64,000 bases of DNA from Niabella ginsenosidivorans. Lineage in GTDB: Bacteria > Bacteroidota > Bacteroidia > Chitinophagales > Chitinophagaceae. The first letter of the stretch is position 1, and every line of letters starts with the position of its first letter. This document shows positions 26,271 to 35,565 of the stretch, in pieces. The position numbers and the translations under genes were made by a program. The DNA lies in the NCBI RefSeq assembly GCF_001654455.1, contig NZ_CP015772.1:744001-808000 (forward strand), in the 5' to 3' direction. The notes under the pieces are model-generated. The model ran no database searches and had not been told where the DNA came from. It worked only from the letters and a program-made list of their open reading frames with translations.

Positions 26271-27533
26271 TCAGTACTCAAATTTTCTCAGTGTGGGCGC
26301 CTTGAACCAGGTGGTAGCTACAACGGCTATGGTCATGCACCCGCCAAACAGCACAGAGGGGATCACGCCCATAAGGCGGGACATAACGCCACTCTCAAAC
26401 TGGCCCAGCTCATTGCTGCTGGTTACAAACATACCGCTGACACTGCTGACACGCCCCCGCATATGATCTGGCGTCAGCAACTGCATTACAGTGCCTCTTA
26501 CCACTACACTGATGCCATCCAGGATGCCCGAGATCATCAGCGCAAAGAAGGAGAGCAGGAACCATTTTGAACTGCCAAAAAGGATGATGCAGACCCCGTA
26601 ACCTGCAACAGCGATCAGCATTTTTTTGCCCTGGGCTTTTTTCATAGGCGACAAGGTAAGAATGATTACGATAATGATCGCGCCGATATCTGAGGCTGCA
26701 TTGAGCCATCCAAACCCGATCGGGCCGATCTTTAAGATATCACTGGCAAATACGGGTATCAGGGCAACGGCACCCCCGAAGAGTACAGCAAACATATCCA
26801 GGGCCATGGCCGCCAGCAATGCCTTTGTACTGAATACAAACTTCAGCCCTTCTTTAACGCTTTCCCAGGTTTTCTTTTCAAAATTGCCTTTAAATGGTGG
26901 CTTGGGCTTTAACTGGGTAAGCGCCAGCAAAGCCAGCAGGATAAAAGTGGCTATTACTGCCAACGTATTGCTGATGCCAACAAATGCTATTAAAAAACCG
27001 CCCAGTGCATGCCCTGTAACAGAGGCAGAAAGCCAGGTGCCCTGGTTCCAGGTGGTGGCATTCTGTAATAGTTTTTTGGGCACGATGGTAGCGATCATTG
27101 AGGTAAAAGAAGGCCCCACAAATGATCTTAAGATACCGGTGCAGAAGAAGGTTCCGTAAATGAACCACTCAATATGCCTGGTATGAAAAACGGCCTTTGC
27201 GGAGCCGGAAGAAAGAAATAATAAGAAACAGGCCGCCGCAAAATATCCGGAAATAGAACGAAGCAGCAACTTTTTTTTATCGCTGATATCCACCTTGTGG
27301 CCGGAATACAGCGCCAGCGATAAGGCTGGTATCACTTCAGACAGGCCGATGAGTCCGATTGCCAGCGGATCCCTGGTTAACTGGTAGATCCACCAGCCCA
27401 CAACCGTTGTGATCATACGCATAGCGCATACGAATAAAAATCTTCCGGTCATCAGATTCCTGTATTCAGGGATGCGTACCGCAGCCAGCGGGTCATTTGT
27501 TATTTGTATTGAGGGTTGTTGTTCTTCTTCCAT
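26271..27533 (-). CDS. MFS transporter (EntS-like exporter)
   Basis: A twelve-span major facilitator protein of about 420 residues, closest in pattern to the enterobactin exporter/DHA3 type: YRNLMTGRFLFVCAMRM, RDPLAIGLIGLSEVIPAL, the loop signature YSGHKVDISDKKKLLL, and LLTPDHMRGRVSSVSGMF. It may export a siderophore or drug; substrate unknown. GTG 27542 would add three residues, but the promoter at 27542-27571 places transcription start near ATG 27533. Upstream dNK ends only 30 bp away. Confidence 0.88.
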   Translation of the reverse strand: MEEEQQPSIQITNDPLAAVRIPEYRNLMTGRFLFVCAMRMITTVVGWWIYQLTRDPLAIGLIGLSEVIPALSLALYSGHKVDISDKKKLLLRSISGYFAAACFLLFLSSGSAKAVFHTRHIEWFIYGTFFCTGILRSFVGPSFTSMIATIVPKKLLQNATTWNQGTWLSASVTGHALGGFLIAFVGISNTLAVIATFILLALLALTQLKPKPPFKGNFEKKTWESVKEGLKFVFSTKALLAAMALDMFAVLFGGAVALIPVFASDILKIGPIGFGWLNAASDIGAIIIVIILTLSPMKKAQGKKMLIAVAGYGVCIILFGSSKWFLLSFFALMISGILDGISVVVRGTVMQLLTPDHMRGRVSSVSGMFVTSSNELGQFESGVMSRLMGVIPSVLFGGCMTIAVVATTWFKAPTLRKFEY

Positions 27534-27541
27534 CGGGGCCA

Positions 27542-27571
27542 CAAAATTAGGAATTGTCCGTCTTATGGCAA
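27542..27571 (-). promoter_or_regulatory. Bacteroidota-type promoter for the MFS gene
   Basis: On the minus strand TTG (27571-27569), 19 bp, TAATTTTG (27549-27542): exact consensus and spacing. The -7 element ends 8 bp before the ATG at 27533, so the transcript would be leaderless or nearly so. The -33 part lies within the end of the deoxynucleoside kinase gene. Confidence 0.65.
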
Positions 27572-28195
27572 GTAAATAGGGTGGATGCCGCGGTCATAGG
27601 TCTGATCAAGCGCATCAATGATCACAGTCAAATGCCGGTCGGTATTGATAAAATCGGCATGTGATGCATCTATAAATAAAATGGGAAATGGCAGCTGTTT
27701 TATGTATTGCAAATAGGTTTCCTGGATATTATATAAATAATCATCAGGAATTTTCTGTTCATAGGAGCGTTGTCTCTTTTTTATGTTTTCCTGCAGCTTT
27801 CTTACCGGGGCGTGCAGATAGATCAGCAGCTGCGGCTGAACCAACTGCTGCTGTACAATTTCAAATAAACGCTGGTATAATTTATATTCGTCTTCAGACA
27901 GGGTCACTTTTGCAAACAGCAAAGACTTTGTGAACAGATAATCGCTGATGGTAAGCTTTTGGAAAATGCTTCTTTGCGCCAGCAGCTCCTGTAACTGCTT
28001 ATACCGCTCTGCCATAAAGAACAGTTCCAGGGGAAAGGCATATTGCTGCGGATGTTCATAAAATTTGGGCAGGAATGGGTTGTCTGCAAAAGCTTCCAAA
28101 ACCAAACGGGCATTTAGCTTTTTGCTTAAAGCGGTAGCCAGCGTTGTTTTGCCGGCGCCGATGTTGCCCTCTATGGTTATGAAATCATACTGCAT
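27563..28195 (-). CDS. Deoxynucleoside kinase
   Basis: A deoxyadenosine/deoxyguanosine kinase family protein, 210 residues. The P-loop is IEGNIGAGKTTLATAL. The substrate-site acidic/arginine region is FFMAERYKQLQELLAQRS, and the LID region IKKRQRSYEQKIPDDYL supplies arginines. It phosphorylates salvaged deoxynucleosides. FolK lies 35 bp upstream on the same strand, so the two may be co-transcribed. Confidence 0.9.
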   Translation of the reverse strand: MQYDFITIEGNIGAGKTTLATALSKKLNARLVLEAFADNPFLPKFYEHPQQYAFPLELFFMAERYKQLQELLAQRSIFQKLTISDYLFTKSLLFAKVTLSEDEYKLYQRLFEIVQQQLVQPQLLIYLHAPVRKLQENIKKRQRSYEQKIPDDYLYNIQETYLQYIKQLPFPILFIDASHADFINTDRHLTVIIDALDQTYDRGIHPIYLP

Positions 28196-28230
28196 AATAA
28201 GCGGTGCAAGGTACCTACAAATTTGAAACC

Positions 28231-28710
28231 TTACTGTTTTTTTACAAAAGAAGTATCCGGGCAGGCTTCCAGCAACCGGCTGACGGATTGATGAAGGAGC
28301 GGGTGCATTTTATCCGGGGCGATTTCATGCAGGGGCTCCAGCACAAATCTTCTTTCCGGAATGCGGGGATGGGGAATGGATACAATATTGCTGTTATAAA
28401 CGAGATCATTATACAGTAGCAGATCGATATCAATGATCCTGGGGCCATACCGTTCCCTCCTTATACGGCCCATCTCATTTTCTATACCCAATAAGGCGCG
28501 CATTAACGGTTCCGGCTGCAGCTCCGTTGTTACCAAAAGAACCTGGTTGTAAAAGTCCGGCTGATCAGTAATGCCCCAGGCTTCGGTTTCATAAACAGAG
28601 GAGGCCCGTACAATCGGACCGATCCGCTCACCGGTCAAAATCCGTGCTTTTTCCAGGTTTTTTGACCGGTTACCTAAATTTCCACCAATTAATAAGTACG
28701 CTTCATTCAT
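28231..28710 (-). CDS. folK: 2-amino-4-hydroxy-6-hydroxymethyldihydropteridine pyrophosphokinase
   Basis: HPPK of folate biosynthesis, 159 residues, transferring pyrophosphate from ATP to 6-hydroxymethyl-dihydropterin. Signatures are LLIGGNLGNRSKNLEKA at the N-terminus, the metal-binding RYGPRIIDIDLLLYND, and IPHPRIPERRFVLEPLHEI. It is the first gene of a folK-dNK unit and divergent from the ABC-2 permease gene. Confidence 0.95.
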   Translation of the reverse strand: MNEAYLLIGGNLGNRSKNLEKARILTGERIGPIVRASSVYETEAWGITDQPDFYNQVLLVTTELQPEPLMRALLGIENEMGRIRRERYGPRIIDIDLLLYNDLVYNSNIVSIPHPRIPERRFVLEPLHEIAPDKMHPLLHQSVSRLLEACPDTSFVKKQ

Positions 28711-28737
28711 TTATGTAATATGGAGGCCAAATATCTT

Positions 28738-28745
28738 TAATTTTG
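28738..28745 (+). promoter_or_regulatory. Candidate -7 element for the ABC-2 permease gene
   Basis: TAATTTTG, an exact consensus match, 44 bp before ATG 28790. No clear TTG at the expected distance. Confidence 0.45.
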
Positions 28746-28789
28746 GCGTTTCATCAAAGGATGTAATACTAAAGAATAAAAGATAGAGG

Positions 28790-29881
28790 ATGCAGTATAG
28801 CCAGTCAAGAGCTTTGTGGGCCATTACCAAGGCAAGTTTTAAAGCCATTTTCAGTCAGCCGTCATCAATTTTTTTCAGCTTGCTTTTTCCCATTGTTTTT
28901 ATTCTGATCTTTGGGGCTTTTGGCGACAGAGCACCGTCACCGGCTAAAGTAGCGGTCGATCCATCCAGTGATACCACTGTGGCTATTTTTGACAGCCTGA
29001 AACACAGCGCTTTTATGAAATTTGTAGCGTATGCGGATACGGCCTCAAGAAATGCTGATTTGCGCAAGGGAAAGCTGGATGCTGTCATGCTTATTAAGAA
29101 AAGTGCTGATACAATGCATCCTGTACAGGTACTGTTGCAATCGACCGAAGCCAGCGCCGGCGCTTTGCAGGGTTTAACGCATTCCATAGATTATGCAGCA
29201 CTGCGCATGCAGCTGAAAGAGGCGCATATGAACCGGGAATATACGATCAGCACAGCAATAATCCCCGGCAAAAAATACCGGTCTATTGATTTTGTGCTTC
29301 CGGGACAATTGGGTTTCTCTGTCCTGTTCTCTACATTGTTTGGTATTGCGTTTATTTTCTTCAATCTGCGGGAGCAGTTGGTGCTAAAGCGCTTTTATGC
29401 CTCGCCGGTAAAAAAGATCAATATCCTGATTGGGATTGGCGCCAGCCGTTTATTCTTTCAACTGATCAACCTGGTTGTGCTGATCCTTCTGGGGCATTTC
29501 TTTTTGAACTTTACACTGGTTCACGGAGCGCTTACCTTTTTTGAGATGTTGCTGCTGTCCGTTATTATGCTCTTCCTCTTGATGGGAGTGGGCCTCATCA
29601 TCAGCAGTATTGCAAAAAATGATACCATGATCCCGCTGATGATTAATGTATTCGGATTTCCGCAAATGCTGCTGGCAGGCACTTTCTTTCCTATAGAGGT
29701 ATTTCCCGGCTGGATGCAGACGCTCTGCGAATTATTACCGCTGACCCAGTTCAATGATGCTATGCGGAAGATCTCTTTTGAAGGGCTGCATTTATACGAC
29801 TGCTGGAGGGAGATCGGTTACCTGGGTATATGGATCGTTGTAACGTATTTTATTGTTTCAAAAACCATGCGGTGGGAGTAA
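28790..29881 (+). CDS. ABC-2 type transporter permease
   Basis: A membrane protein of 363 residues with one N-terminal span (FFSLLFPIVFILIFGAF), an extracytoplasmic domain of roughly 150 residues, and five C-terminal spans. This is the ABC2_membrane_3/YhhJ-like arrangement. Conserved segments are GIAFIFFNLREQLVLKRFYA, INVFGFPQMLLAGTFFPIEV and LLPLTQFNDAMRKI. No ATP-binding subunit is adjacent, so the partner must be encoded elsewhere. It probably exports a lipid, peptide or drug. Confidence 0.87.
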   Translation: MQYSQSRALWAITKASFKAIFSQPSSIFFSLLFPIVFILIFGAFGDRAPSPAKVAVDPSSDTTVAIFDSLKHSAFMKFVAYADTASRNADLRKGKLDAVMLIKKSADTMHPVQVLLQSTEASAGALQGLTHSIDYAALRMQLKEAHMNREYTISTAIIPGKKYRSIDFVLPGQLGFSVLFSTLFGIAFIFFNLREQLVLKRFYASPVKKINILIGIGASRLFFQLINLVVLILLGHFFLNFTLVHGALTFFEMLLLSVIMLFLLMGVGLIISSIAKNDTMIPLMINVFGFPQMLLAGTFFPIEVFPGWMQTLCELLPLTQFNDAMRKISFEGLHLYDCWREIGYLGIWIVVTYFIVSKTMRWE

Positions 29882-30081
29882 GGTATGTAAAATAATAAAT
29901 AAGAAAGAGTGGAAATGGTAAAATGTAGCATATTGGATCAGGAATGCAGAATGGAAGGGACTGAATTGTGGTTGATGGTTTATTCCAATGCTGATGACTG
30001 CGTCTGAAAACTGATAATAATAAATTAAGAATGAAGAGATCATTGTGGAAACAGGACGTACTATGTGAATCTGAAAACTGA

Positions 30082-30099
30082 TCCCGATAGCCATCGGGA
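30082..30099. repeat. Palindromic intergenic repeat, CCGAT/ATCGG type
   Basis: TCCCGAT, loop AGCC, ATCGGGA; the third copy of the element seen at 2856 and 20387. It is 14 bp before the SRPBCC gene. Confidence 0.5.
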
Positions 30100-30112
30100 C
30101 TGAAGACTTATA

Positions 30113-30628
30113 ATGAAATATATCCGGTTATTACTGATCAGTATTGTTGCGCTGGCATTTTGCATGTGTGGCGTTACGCTGCTTTTACCCTCAAACGTAA
30201 AAGTGTCCAGGGCCATAAATCTGTATGCAGGCTCCGATGCTGTTTTGAACAACATCAGCGATCTTTCAAAATGGAAAAACTGGTACCCGGGGTTTGACAG
30301 TCTGGAGCTGACAAATACGGAAAGCCGTAACGGGAAAATGATAACAGCGGAGGTAAAAGGCGTCCGGCTTCGGATAATAACAGATAATGATTCCCTGGTA
30401 ACGGTTGAAATGAAAAAAGGCGCCCGGCCGGTATATAATAACTGGAGACTGATCCGTTATACGGCTTCTGATTCGCTAACCTTGCAGAATTATATGGATT
30501 TCCATTTTAAATGGTATCCCTGGGAACGCTTTTCGGGCCTGTTGCTGGACCGGTCATACGGGGCAACCATGGAGCAGGGGTTAAAAAATTTAAAGACACT
30601 TTATGATAAAACGGCAGCGCTCCGGTAA
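30113..30628 (+). CDS. SRPBCC-like protein with N-terminal membrane anchor
   Basis: 171 residues: one N-terminal hydrophobic helix (LLLISIVALAFCMCGVTLLL), then a START/polyketide-cyclase-like domain recognisable from SRAINLYAGSDAVLNNISDL and KWKNWYPGFDSLEL, with a C-terminal helix (GATMEQGLKNLKTLYDKT). Such proteins bind hydrophobic ligands; no specific function can be given. It is a single gene, convergent with queG. Confidence 0.75.
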   Translation: MKYIRLLLISIVALAFCMCGVTLLLPSNVKVSRAINLYAGSDAVLNNISDLSKWKNWYPGFDSLELTNTESRNGKMITAEVKGVRLRIITDNDSLVTVEMKKGARPVYNNWRLIRYTASDSLTLQNYMDFHFKWYPWERFSGLLLDRSYGATMEQGLKNLKTLYDKTAALR

Positions 30629-30650
30629 AACCGGTCATCAGGGAAGGTTG

Positions 30651-31580
30651 TTATAATTCTATAAATTTCAGGTTCCTTTGTAAGCCCTTTAATTTGGCCC
30701 TTTTAATGGGAGAGTGTTTGAATATTCTGCGGAACTGCTCCTCGGAAAATTGTTCCCATTCTTTTGTGGAAAAGTTCAGTACTTCCGGCAATGGCTGGAA
30801 GTCCGCTTCCTGTGTAGGTTTGCTAAACCGGTTCCAGGGGCATACATCCTGGCATACATCGCAGCCAAAGGCCCAGTTATCAAACCGGCCCTGCATTTCA
30901 CCGGGAATGAGCGCATCTTTCAATTCAATGGTAAAATAGGAAATGCATTTACTGCCGTCTATAACTTTATCGGGCAATATTGCATTTGTGGGGCATGCAT
31001 TGATGCACCGGGTACAGGTGCCGCAAAAATCCTTTGCATAAGGATCATCATACAGCAATGTCAGATCCGTGATCAGGGTTGCAATAAAAAAGAAGGAGCC
31101 GGCATCCCGGGTAAGGAGGTTGCCGTTCTTGCCGATCCATCCCAGCCCGCTTTTTTTTGCCCAGGCTCTTTCCAGTACGGGGGCGGAATCAACAAACCCC
31201 CTTCCCTGCACCTCACCGATGTTTTCATTGATCAATGCCAGCAAGGTTTTCAGCCGGCCACGGATCACTTCATGATAATCATTTCCATAGGCATATTTGG
31301 AAATTTTAGGCCCGTCTGTTTGCTGTTGTTGCCCGGGAAAATAATTCATCAGCAGCGTAATGACCGACCGGGCACCGGGCACCAGCCTGGTAGGGTCAAT
31401 TCTTAGCTCAAAATGGTTTTCCATATAACCCATCTGGCCATGCATTCCCTTTGACAGCCATTTTTCCAGCCGCCGGGCATCTTCATCCAGCCGTTCCGCT
31501 TTTGCAATACCGCAATAATCAAAACCCAGCTCTTTGCTGAAGCGTTTAATCAGTTGTGTATAGTGCAAAGCTGTGTTCAC
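30651..31580 (-). CDS. queG: Epoxyqueuosine reductase QueG
   Basis: The iron-sulfur, cobalamin-dependent enzyme of the last step of tRNA queuosine synthesis, 309 residues. Signatures are [44 protein letters not shown] and two [4Fe-4S] clusters: [16 protein letters not shown] and [13 protein letters not shown]. The C-terminal HEAT-like extension of long QueG forms is absent, as in many Bacteroidota. The start is a GTG (31580) because no ATG precedes the conserved region. Confidence 0.93.
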   Translation of the reverse strand: MNTALHYTQLIKRFSKELGFDYCGIAKAERLDEDARRLEKWLSKGMHGQMGYMENHFELRIDPTRLVPGARSVITLLMNYFPGQQQQTDGPKISKYAYGNDYHEVIRGRLKTLLALINENIGEVQGRGFVDSAPVLERAWAKKSGLGWIGKNGNLLTRDAGSFFFIATLITDLTLLYDDPYAKDFCGTCTRCINACPTNAILPDKVIDGSKCISYFTIELKDALIPGEMQGRFDNWAFGCDVCQDVCPWNRFSKPTQEADFQPLPEVLNFSTKEWEQFSEEQFRRIFKHSPIKRAKLKGLQRNLKFIEL

Positions 31581-31649
31581 CCGGTAAAATTAATTGCTTG
31601 ATTTTAATTACGGGGTTAAATTTACTCTGAGAAAAATGCAGTATATAAG

Positions 31650-32093
31650 GTGTTAATGGGGCCGGGGCTCTTTTACCGAATATTATGCTATGGATTTCAG
31701 TGACGACGTGGTGCTGATGGGCACGACGGGCCGGATCATACAGCCATAGCCGAAGGGAAGATTGTTGTGTGTAGTATATCATGGAAAAGCAGGAAAAGGG
31801 TTATCTGTTGAAATGAGTGTAAAGCATGGCCCTGTAAAGCTGTTGTCGGTTTTGGAAACAAAAGACGGAAAATTAAAATTACTGGTAGCTGAGGGCGCAT
31901 CTGCGCCCGGGCCTGTATTAAAGATCGGGAATACCAACAGCCGGTATCGGTTTCCGATTGGCGCAAAGAGTTTTGTAAACGGATGGAATACCAATGGACC
32001 GGCACACCACTGTGCTGTGGGAGTAGGGCATATTGCTTCAAAAATAAAAAAAACGGGCGCTTGCTGAATATAGAGGTCACCAAAGTATGCTGA
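31650..32093 (+). pseudogene. Decayed C-terminal part of an L-arabinose/L-fucose-isomerase-like gene
   Basis: Three plus-strand frames together give one protein end. First SFTEYYAMDFSDDVVLMG (about 31660-31715), then HDGPDHTAIAEGKI in the next frame, then YHGKAGKGLSVEMSVKHG, LKIGNTNSRYRFPIGAK and GPAHHCAVGVGHIASKI (from about 31777). After an A-rich run the frame shifts again to RLLNIEVTKVC with a stop at 32091-32093. These match the C-terminal third of COG2160-type sugar isomerases as I know them. At least three frameshifts and no N-terminal two-thirds: a dead fragment. The family name is less certain than the decay. Confidence 0.65.
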
Positions 32094-32710
32094 GATACCG
32101 GAATACAGGCCGGCTATTGCTGCGGACCATGCACCTGCTTGTGAACTGTAAATTCGGGAACAGGTCCCGGGTTACCGTTTTTATCAAATGCAAAAATAGT
32201 GCGCAGCCCCTGTTGGGCCTCACTGATTACTATTCAGTTCTTATTTTATTACAGGATACCGGTTCCACAGGGTGCAAAAGATTATCATAAAACCGGCATC
32301 TGTTGGCAATATAACATCCGGCAGGCATCCTTTAAATTCCCTTATGACACTATAGTAAGCAACTGAAAATTAAAGATGGACGTTTCAGATTCCTGCAAAC
32401 ACGGGCGCCCCGTATTTCCTGCCCGGCAGGCAACATCCTGTACGTGTAGGAGCCGGGCTGACACCCGGTACAAACCGGATGAGGTTAAGACGCAGGACAC
32501 TCATTTAATAAACCTGCTAATTTTTCATAAATCATTTATAATTACTGAATTATAGTCATGCTGATATGAGGCGAACTGACAAATTTTCCTAAAAATCCGG
32601 CCTGGATTTTGATTTGCTATAAAGATACCGGATACAGGCAACTGATCCGGGATGCCAGAGGCATTCAGAATCCAAAATCAGTAAACCTGTAACTACTAAC
32701 AAATACAATT
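32094..32710. other. Gene-poor spacer upstream of clpB
   Basis: No intact gene is supported. A minus-strand stretch 32114-32230 reads as a possible 3' fragment (QQGLRTIFAFDKNGNPG) ending at a stop at 32114. Two hairpins occur, at 32419-32433 and 32453-32468 (CCGGG, loop CTGACA, CCCGG). The promoter of clpB must lie near 32520-32700, but I see no CIRCE element and no exact TAnnTTTG. Confidence 0.3.
32419..32433. repeat. 15-bp repeat shared with 26216-26230
   Basis: CTGCCCGGCAGGCAA is identical to the right arm of the hairpin at 26195-26229. Here it contains its own palindrome CCTGCC-C-GGCAGG. Confidence 0.5.
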
Positions 32711-35314
32711 ATGAATTTAGGAAATTTTACAATTAAAGCAGCGGAGGCATTTCAACAGGCCCAGCAGTTGGCTTTTAATGCTAAGAACCCGAATATAGAA
32801 ACAGAACATATTTTAAAAGCATTATTAGAACAGGAAGATTCCCCGGTGGATTTCCTGCTGAAGAAAAATAATGTGACGGTTAACCTCGTCCGCAATAAGC
32901 TGGATGAGCTGATCCACAAACTGCCCACTACCAGCGGAGAGCCCGCACAGCAGATCAGCAGGGAGGCCAATAATGTGGTTTTAAGGGCCGGGGCAGATCT
33001 GAAGCAGTTCAACGATGAGTTTATTACGCCGGAACATTTGCTTTTGGCCATTGTTCAGGGAAATGATGTGGTTGCCAAACTGCTCAAAGACGCAGGGCTT
33101 ACAGAAAAGGGCCTTGTTACAGCCATCAAAGATCTCAGAAAAGGAGGCAGCGTTTCTTCCCAGACCCAGTCGCAGGAGTTCAATGCCTTGAATAAATATG
33201 CAAAGAACCTGAATGAACTGGCCCGCCAGGGAAAGCTGGATCCCGTTATCGGGCGTGATGAAGAGATCCGCCGTACCCTGCACATATTAAGCCGCCGTAC
33301 AAAAAATAACCCCATTCTGGTAGGTGAGCCGGGCGTAGGTAAAACCGCCATTGTAGAGGGGCTGGCCCATCGTATTATAAACGGTGACGTGCCGGAAAAT
33401 CTGAAATCCAAGGTGATCTTTGCCCTGGATATGGGCTTGCTGATTGCCGGTGCAAAATATAAAGGAGAATTTGAGGAACGCCTGAAAGGAGTGGTGAAAG
33501 AGGTAAGCAGCAGTGACGGGGAAATTATTTTGTTTATTGACGAGATCCATACCCTGGTAGGCGCCGGGGGCGGAGAAGGCGCCATGGATGCAGCCAATAT
33601 CCTGAAACCGGCTCTGGCCCGCGGCGAACTGAGAGCTGTTGGGGCCACCACCTTAAATGAATACCAGAAATTTTTTGAAAAAGATAAGGCCCTGGAACGC
33701 CGTTTTCAGAAAGTTACAGTAGATGAGCCTTCAGTGGAAGATGCCATTTCTATTTTACGCGGGTTAAAGGATAAATATGAAACGCATCACCATGTGCGCA
33801 TTAAAGATGAGGCAATTATAGCTGCGGTTGAATTGTCGCACCGGTACATAACAGACCGTTACCTGCCGGACAAGGCCATTGACCTTGTAGATGAAAGCGC
33901 GGCCAAGCTGCGCCTGGAAATGAACTCAATGCCGGAAGAGCTGGACCGGCTGAACCGCCATATCCGCCAGCTGGAAATTGAAAGGGAAGCCATTAAGCGC
34001 GAAAATGATGAAGATAAGCTCAGACAACTGAATACGGATATAGCCAACCTGGCCGTTGAACGTGATACCATAACAGCCAAATGGCAGGAAGAAAAAGAAC
34101 TGGTAGAAAAGATCCAGAACGGAAAAGCACAGATTGAACAGTTAAGGGTGGAGGCAGAGAAGGCAGAACGGAATGGTGATTATGGCCGGGTAGCCGAAAT
34201 CCGCTATGGTAAGATCAAGGAAGAAGAAGAAAACATTGTGAAATACACCAAAGAGCTGAACGAGACTACGGAAAGCAGGCTGCTGAAAGAAGAGGTAGAT
34301 GCTGAAGACATTGCAGAAAGTGTGGCAAAGGCAACCGGCATTCCTGTAACCAAAATGCTGCAAAGCGATAAGGAGCGTTTATTGCACCTGGAAGACCATT
34401 TGCACCAGCGGGTCATAGGGCAGGATGAAGCCATAACAGCAGTAGCTGATGCGGTGCGCAGAAGCAGGGCCGGTCTTCAGGATCCCCGCAAGCCCATCGG
34501 CTCCTTTATCTTCCTGGGCACAACGGGCGTGGGAAAGACAGAGCTGGCTAAAGCGCTGGCAGAATTCCTGTTTGATGATGAAAGTATGATGACGCGCATT
34601 GATATGAGTGAATACCAGGAAAAACATACAGTGAGCCGTCTGGTGGGCGCCCCTCCGGGATATGTGGGGTATGAGGAAGGCGGCCAGCTGACGGAAGCGG
34701 TGCGCAGGAAGCCCTACAGCGTGGTATTGCTGGATGAAATTGAGAAAGCGCACCCTGATGTATGGAATGTGCTGCTCCAGGTGCTGGATGACGGCCGGCT
34801 GACGGATAATAAAGGCCGGGTGGTAAACTTTAAAAATACCATCATCATTATGACCAGCAATATCGGAAGCCATTTGATACAAAGTGCTTTTGAAGGGGTT
34901 TCTGAGAAAAATGTGGATGAAGCAGCTGAAAAAGCCAGGGTAGAGGTAATGAGCCTGCTGCGTGAAACCATCCGCCCCGAGTTCCTGAACCGGGTAGATG
35001 AGATCATCATGTTCCATCCATTACTGAAAAGAGATATTGTGGCCATTGTAAAGCTCCAGTTGAACGACCTTAAAAAGCTGGTGGCACAGAACGGGATCCA
35101 GCTGGAATTCAGCGATTATCTGCTTGAGTTCCTGGCAGACCAGGGGTATGACCCACAGTTTGGGGCCCGTCCGCTGAAAAGGCTCATTCAGAAGGAAATT
35201 GTGAATCAGCTGAGCAAGCGGATCTTACAGGGAGACCTGGATCGGAGCAAGCCGGTTCTGGTGGATGTATTTGATAATAATGTGGTCTTTAGAAATGAGC
35301 AAAAGACCGCTTAA
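32711..35314 (+). CDS. clpB: ATP-dependent disaggregase ClpB
   Basis: The Hsp100 chaperone that rescues aggregated protein with DnaK, 867 residues. In order: Clp N-domain repeats (residues 1-145), AAA1 with Walker A GEPGVGKT (~205) and Walker [12 protein letters not shown], the long middle coiled-coil (about 400-530, rich in charged heptads), AAA2 with Walker [15 protein letters not shown] (~603), and the C-terminal domain ([20 protein letters not shown]). The complete M-domain separates it from ClpA/ClpC. It is monocistronic with its own terminator. Confidence 0.97.
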   Translation: MNLGNFTIKAAEAFQQAQQLAFNAKNPNIETEHILKALLEQEDSPVDFLLKKNNVTVNLVRNKLDELIHKLPTTSGEPAQQISREANNVVLRAGADLKQFNDEFITPEHLLLAIVQGNDVVAKLLKDAGLTEKGLVTAIKDLRKGGSVSSQTQSQEFNALNKYAKNLNELARQGKLDPVIGRDEEIRRTLHILSRRTKNNPILVGEPGVGKTAIVEGLAHRIINGDVPENLKSKVIFALDMGLLIAGAKYKGEFEERLKGVVKEVSSSDGEIILFIDEIHTLVGAGGGEGAMDAANILKPALARGELRAVGATTLNEYQKFFEKDKALERRFQKVTVDEPSVEDAISILRGLKDKYETHHHVRIKDEAIIAAVELSHRYITDRYLPDKAIDLVDESAAKLRLEMNSMPEELDRLNRHIRQLEIEREAIKRENDEDKLRQLNTDIANLAVERDTITAKWQEEKELVEKIQNGKAQIEQLRVEAEKAERNGDYGRVAEIRYGKIKEEEENIVKYTKELNETTESRLLKEEVDAEDIAESVAKATGIPVTKMLQSDKERLLHLEDHLHQRVIGQDEAITAVADAVRRSRAGLQDPRKPIGSFIFLGTTGVGKTELAKALAEFLFDDESMMTRIDMSEYQEKHTVSRLVGAPPGYVGYEEGGQLTEAVRRKPYSVVLLDEIEKAHPDVWNVLLQVLDDGRLTDNKGRVVNFKNTIIIMTSNIGSHLIQSAFEGVSEKNVDEAAEKARVEVMSLLRETIRPEFLNRVDEIIMFHPLLKRDIVAIVKLQLNDLKKLVAQNGIQLEFSDYLLEFLADQGYDPQFGARPLKRLIQKEIVNQLSKRILQGDLDRSKPVLVDVFDNNVVFRNEQKTA

Positions 35315-35330
35315 ATAAAGTGCAGGAAAG

Positions 35331-35354
35331 ATCCCCGGAACACGGGGATTTTTC
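35331..35354 (+). terminator. Intrinsic terminator of clpB
   Basis: ATCCCCG, loop GAACA, CGGGGAT followed by TTTTTC, 17 bp after the clpB stop. Confidence 0.85.
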
Positions 35355-35565
35355 TTATAAAGGGTTGCAGGGGGGCAGTTTTTAAACTATTGCCGGTCAG
35401 TGGCTTGAAGGGATGGCTTTTTGAACCGGAAGAAAAAATTTGTCAGATCAAAAAAAAAATTATCTTCAACCGCTTTTTTGAAATTTTTGTTGTATTTATG
35501 TGTTGATTTTTAAAAGTTTAAAGTTGAAAGCACTCCCCTCTAAACCAGAAAAATGAATTAATAGT

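Noticed and set aside
32087-32290. 67-codon plus-strand frame after the isomerase remnant
   Set aside because: The antisense reading of the same stretch looks more protein-like, and neither reading has a credible start.
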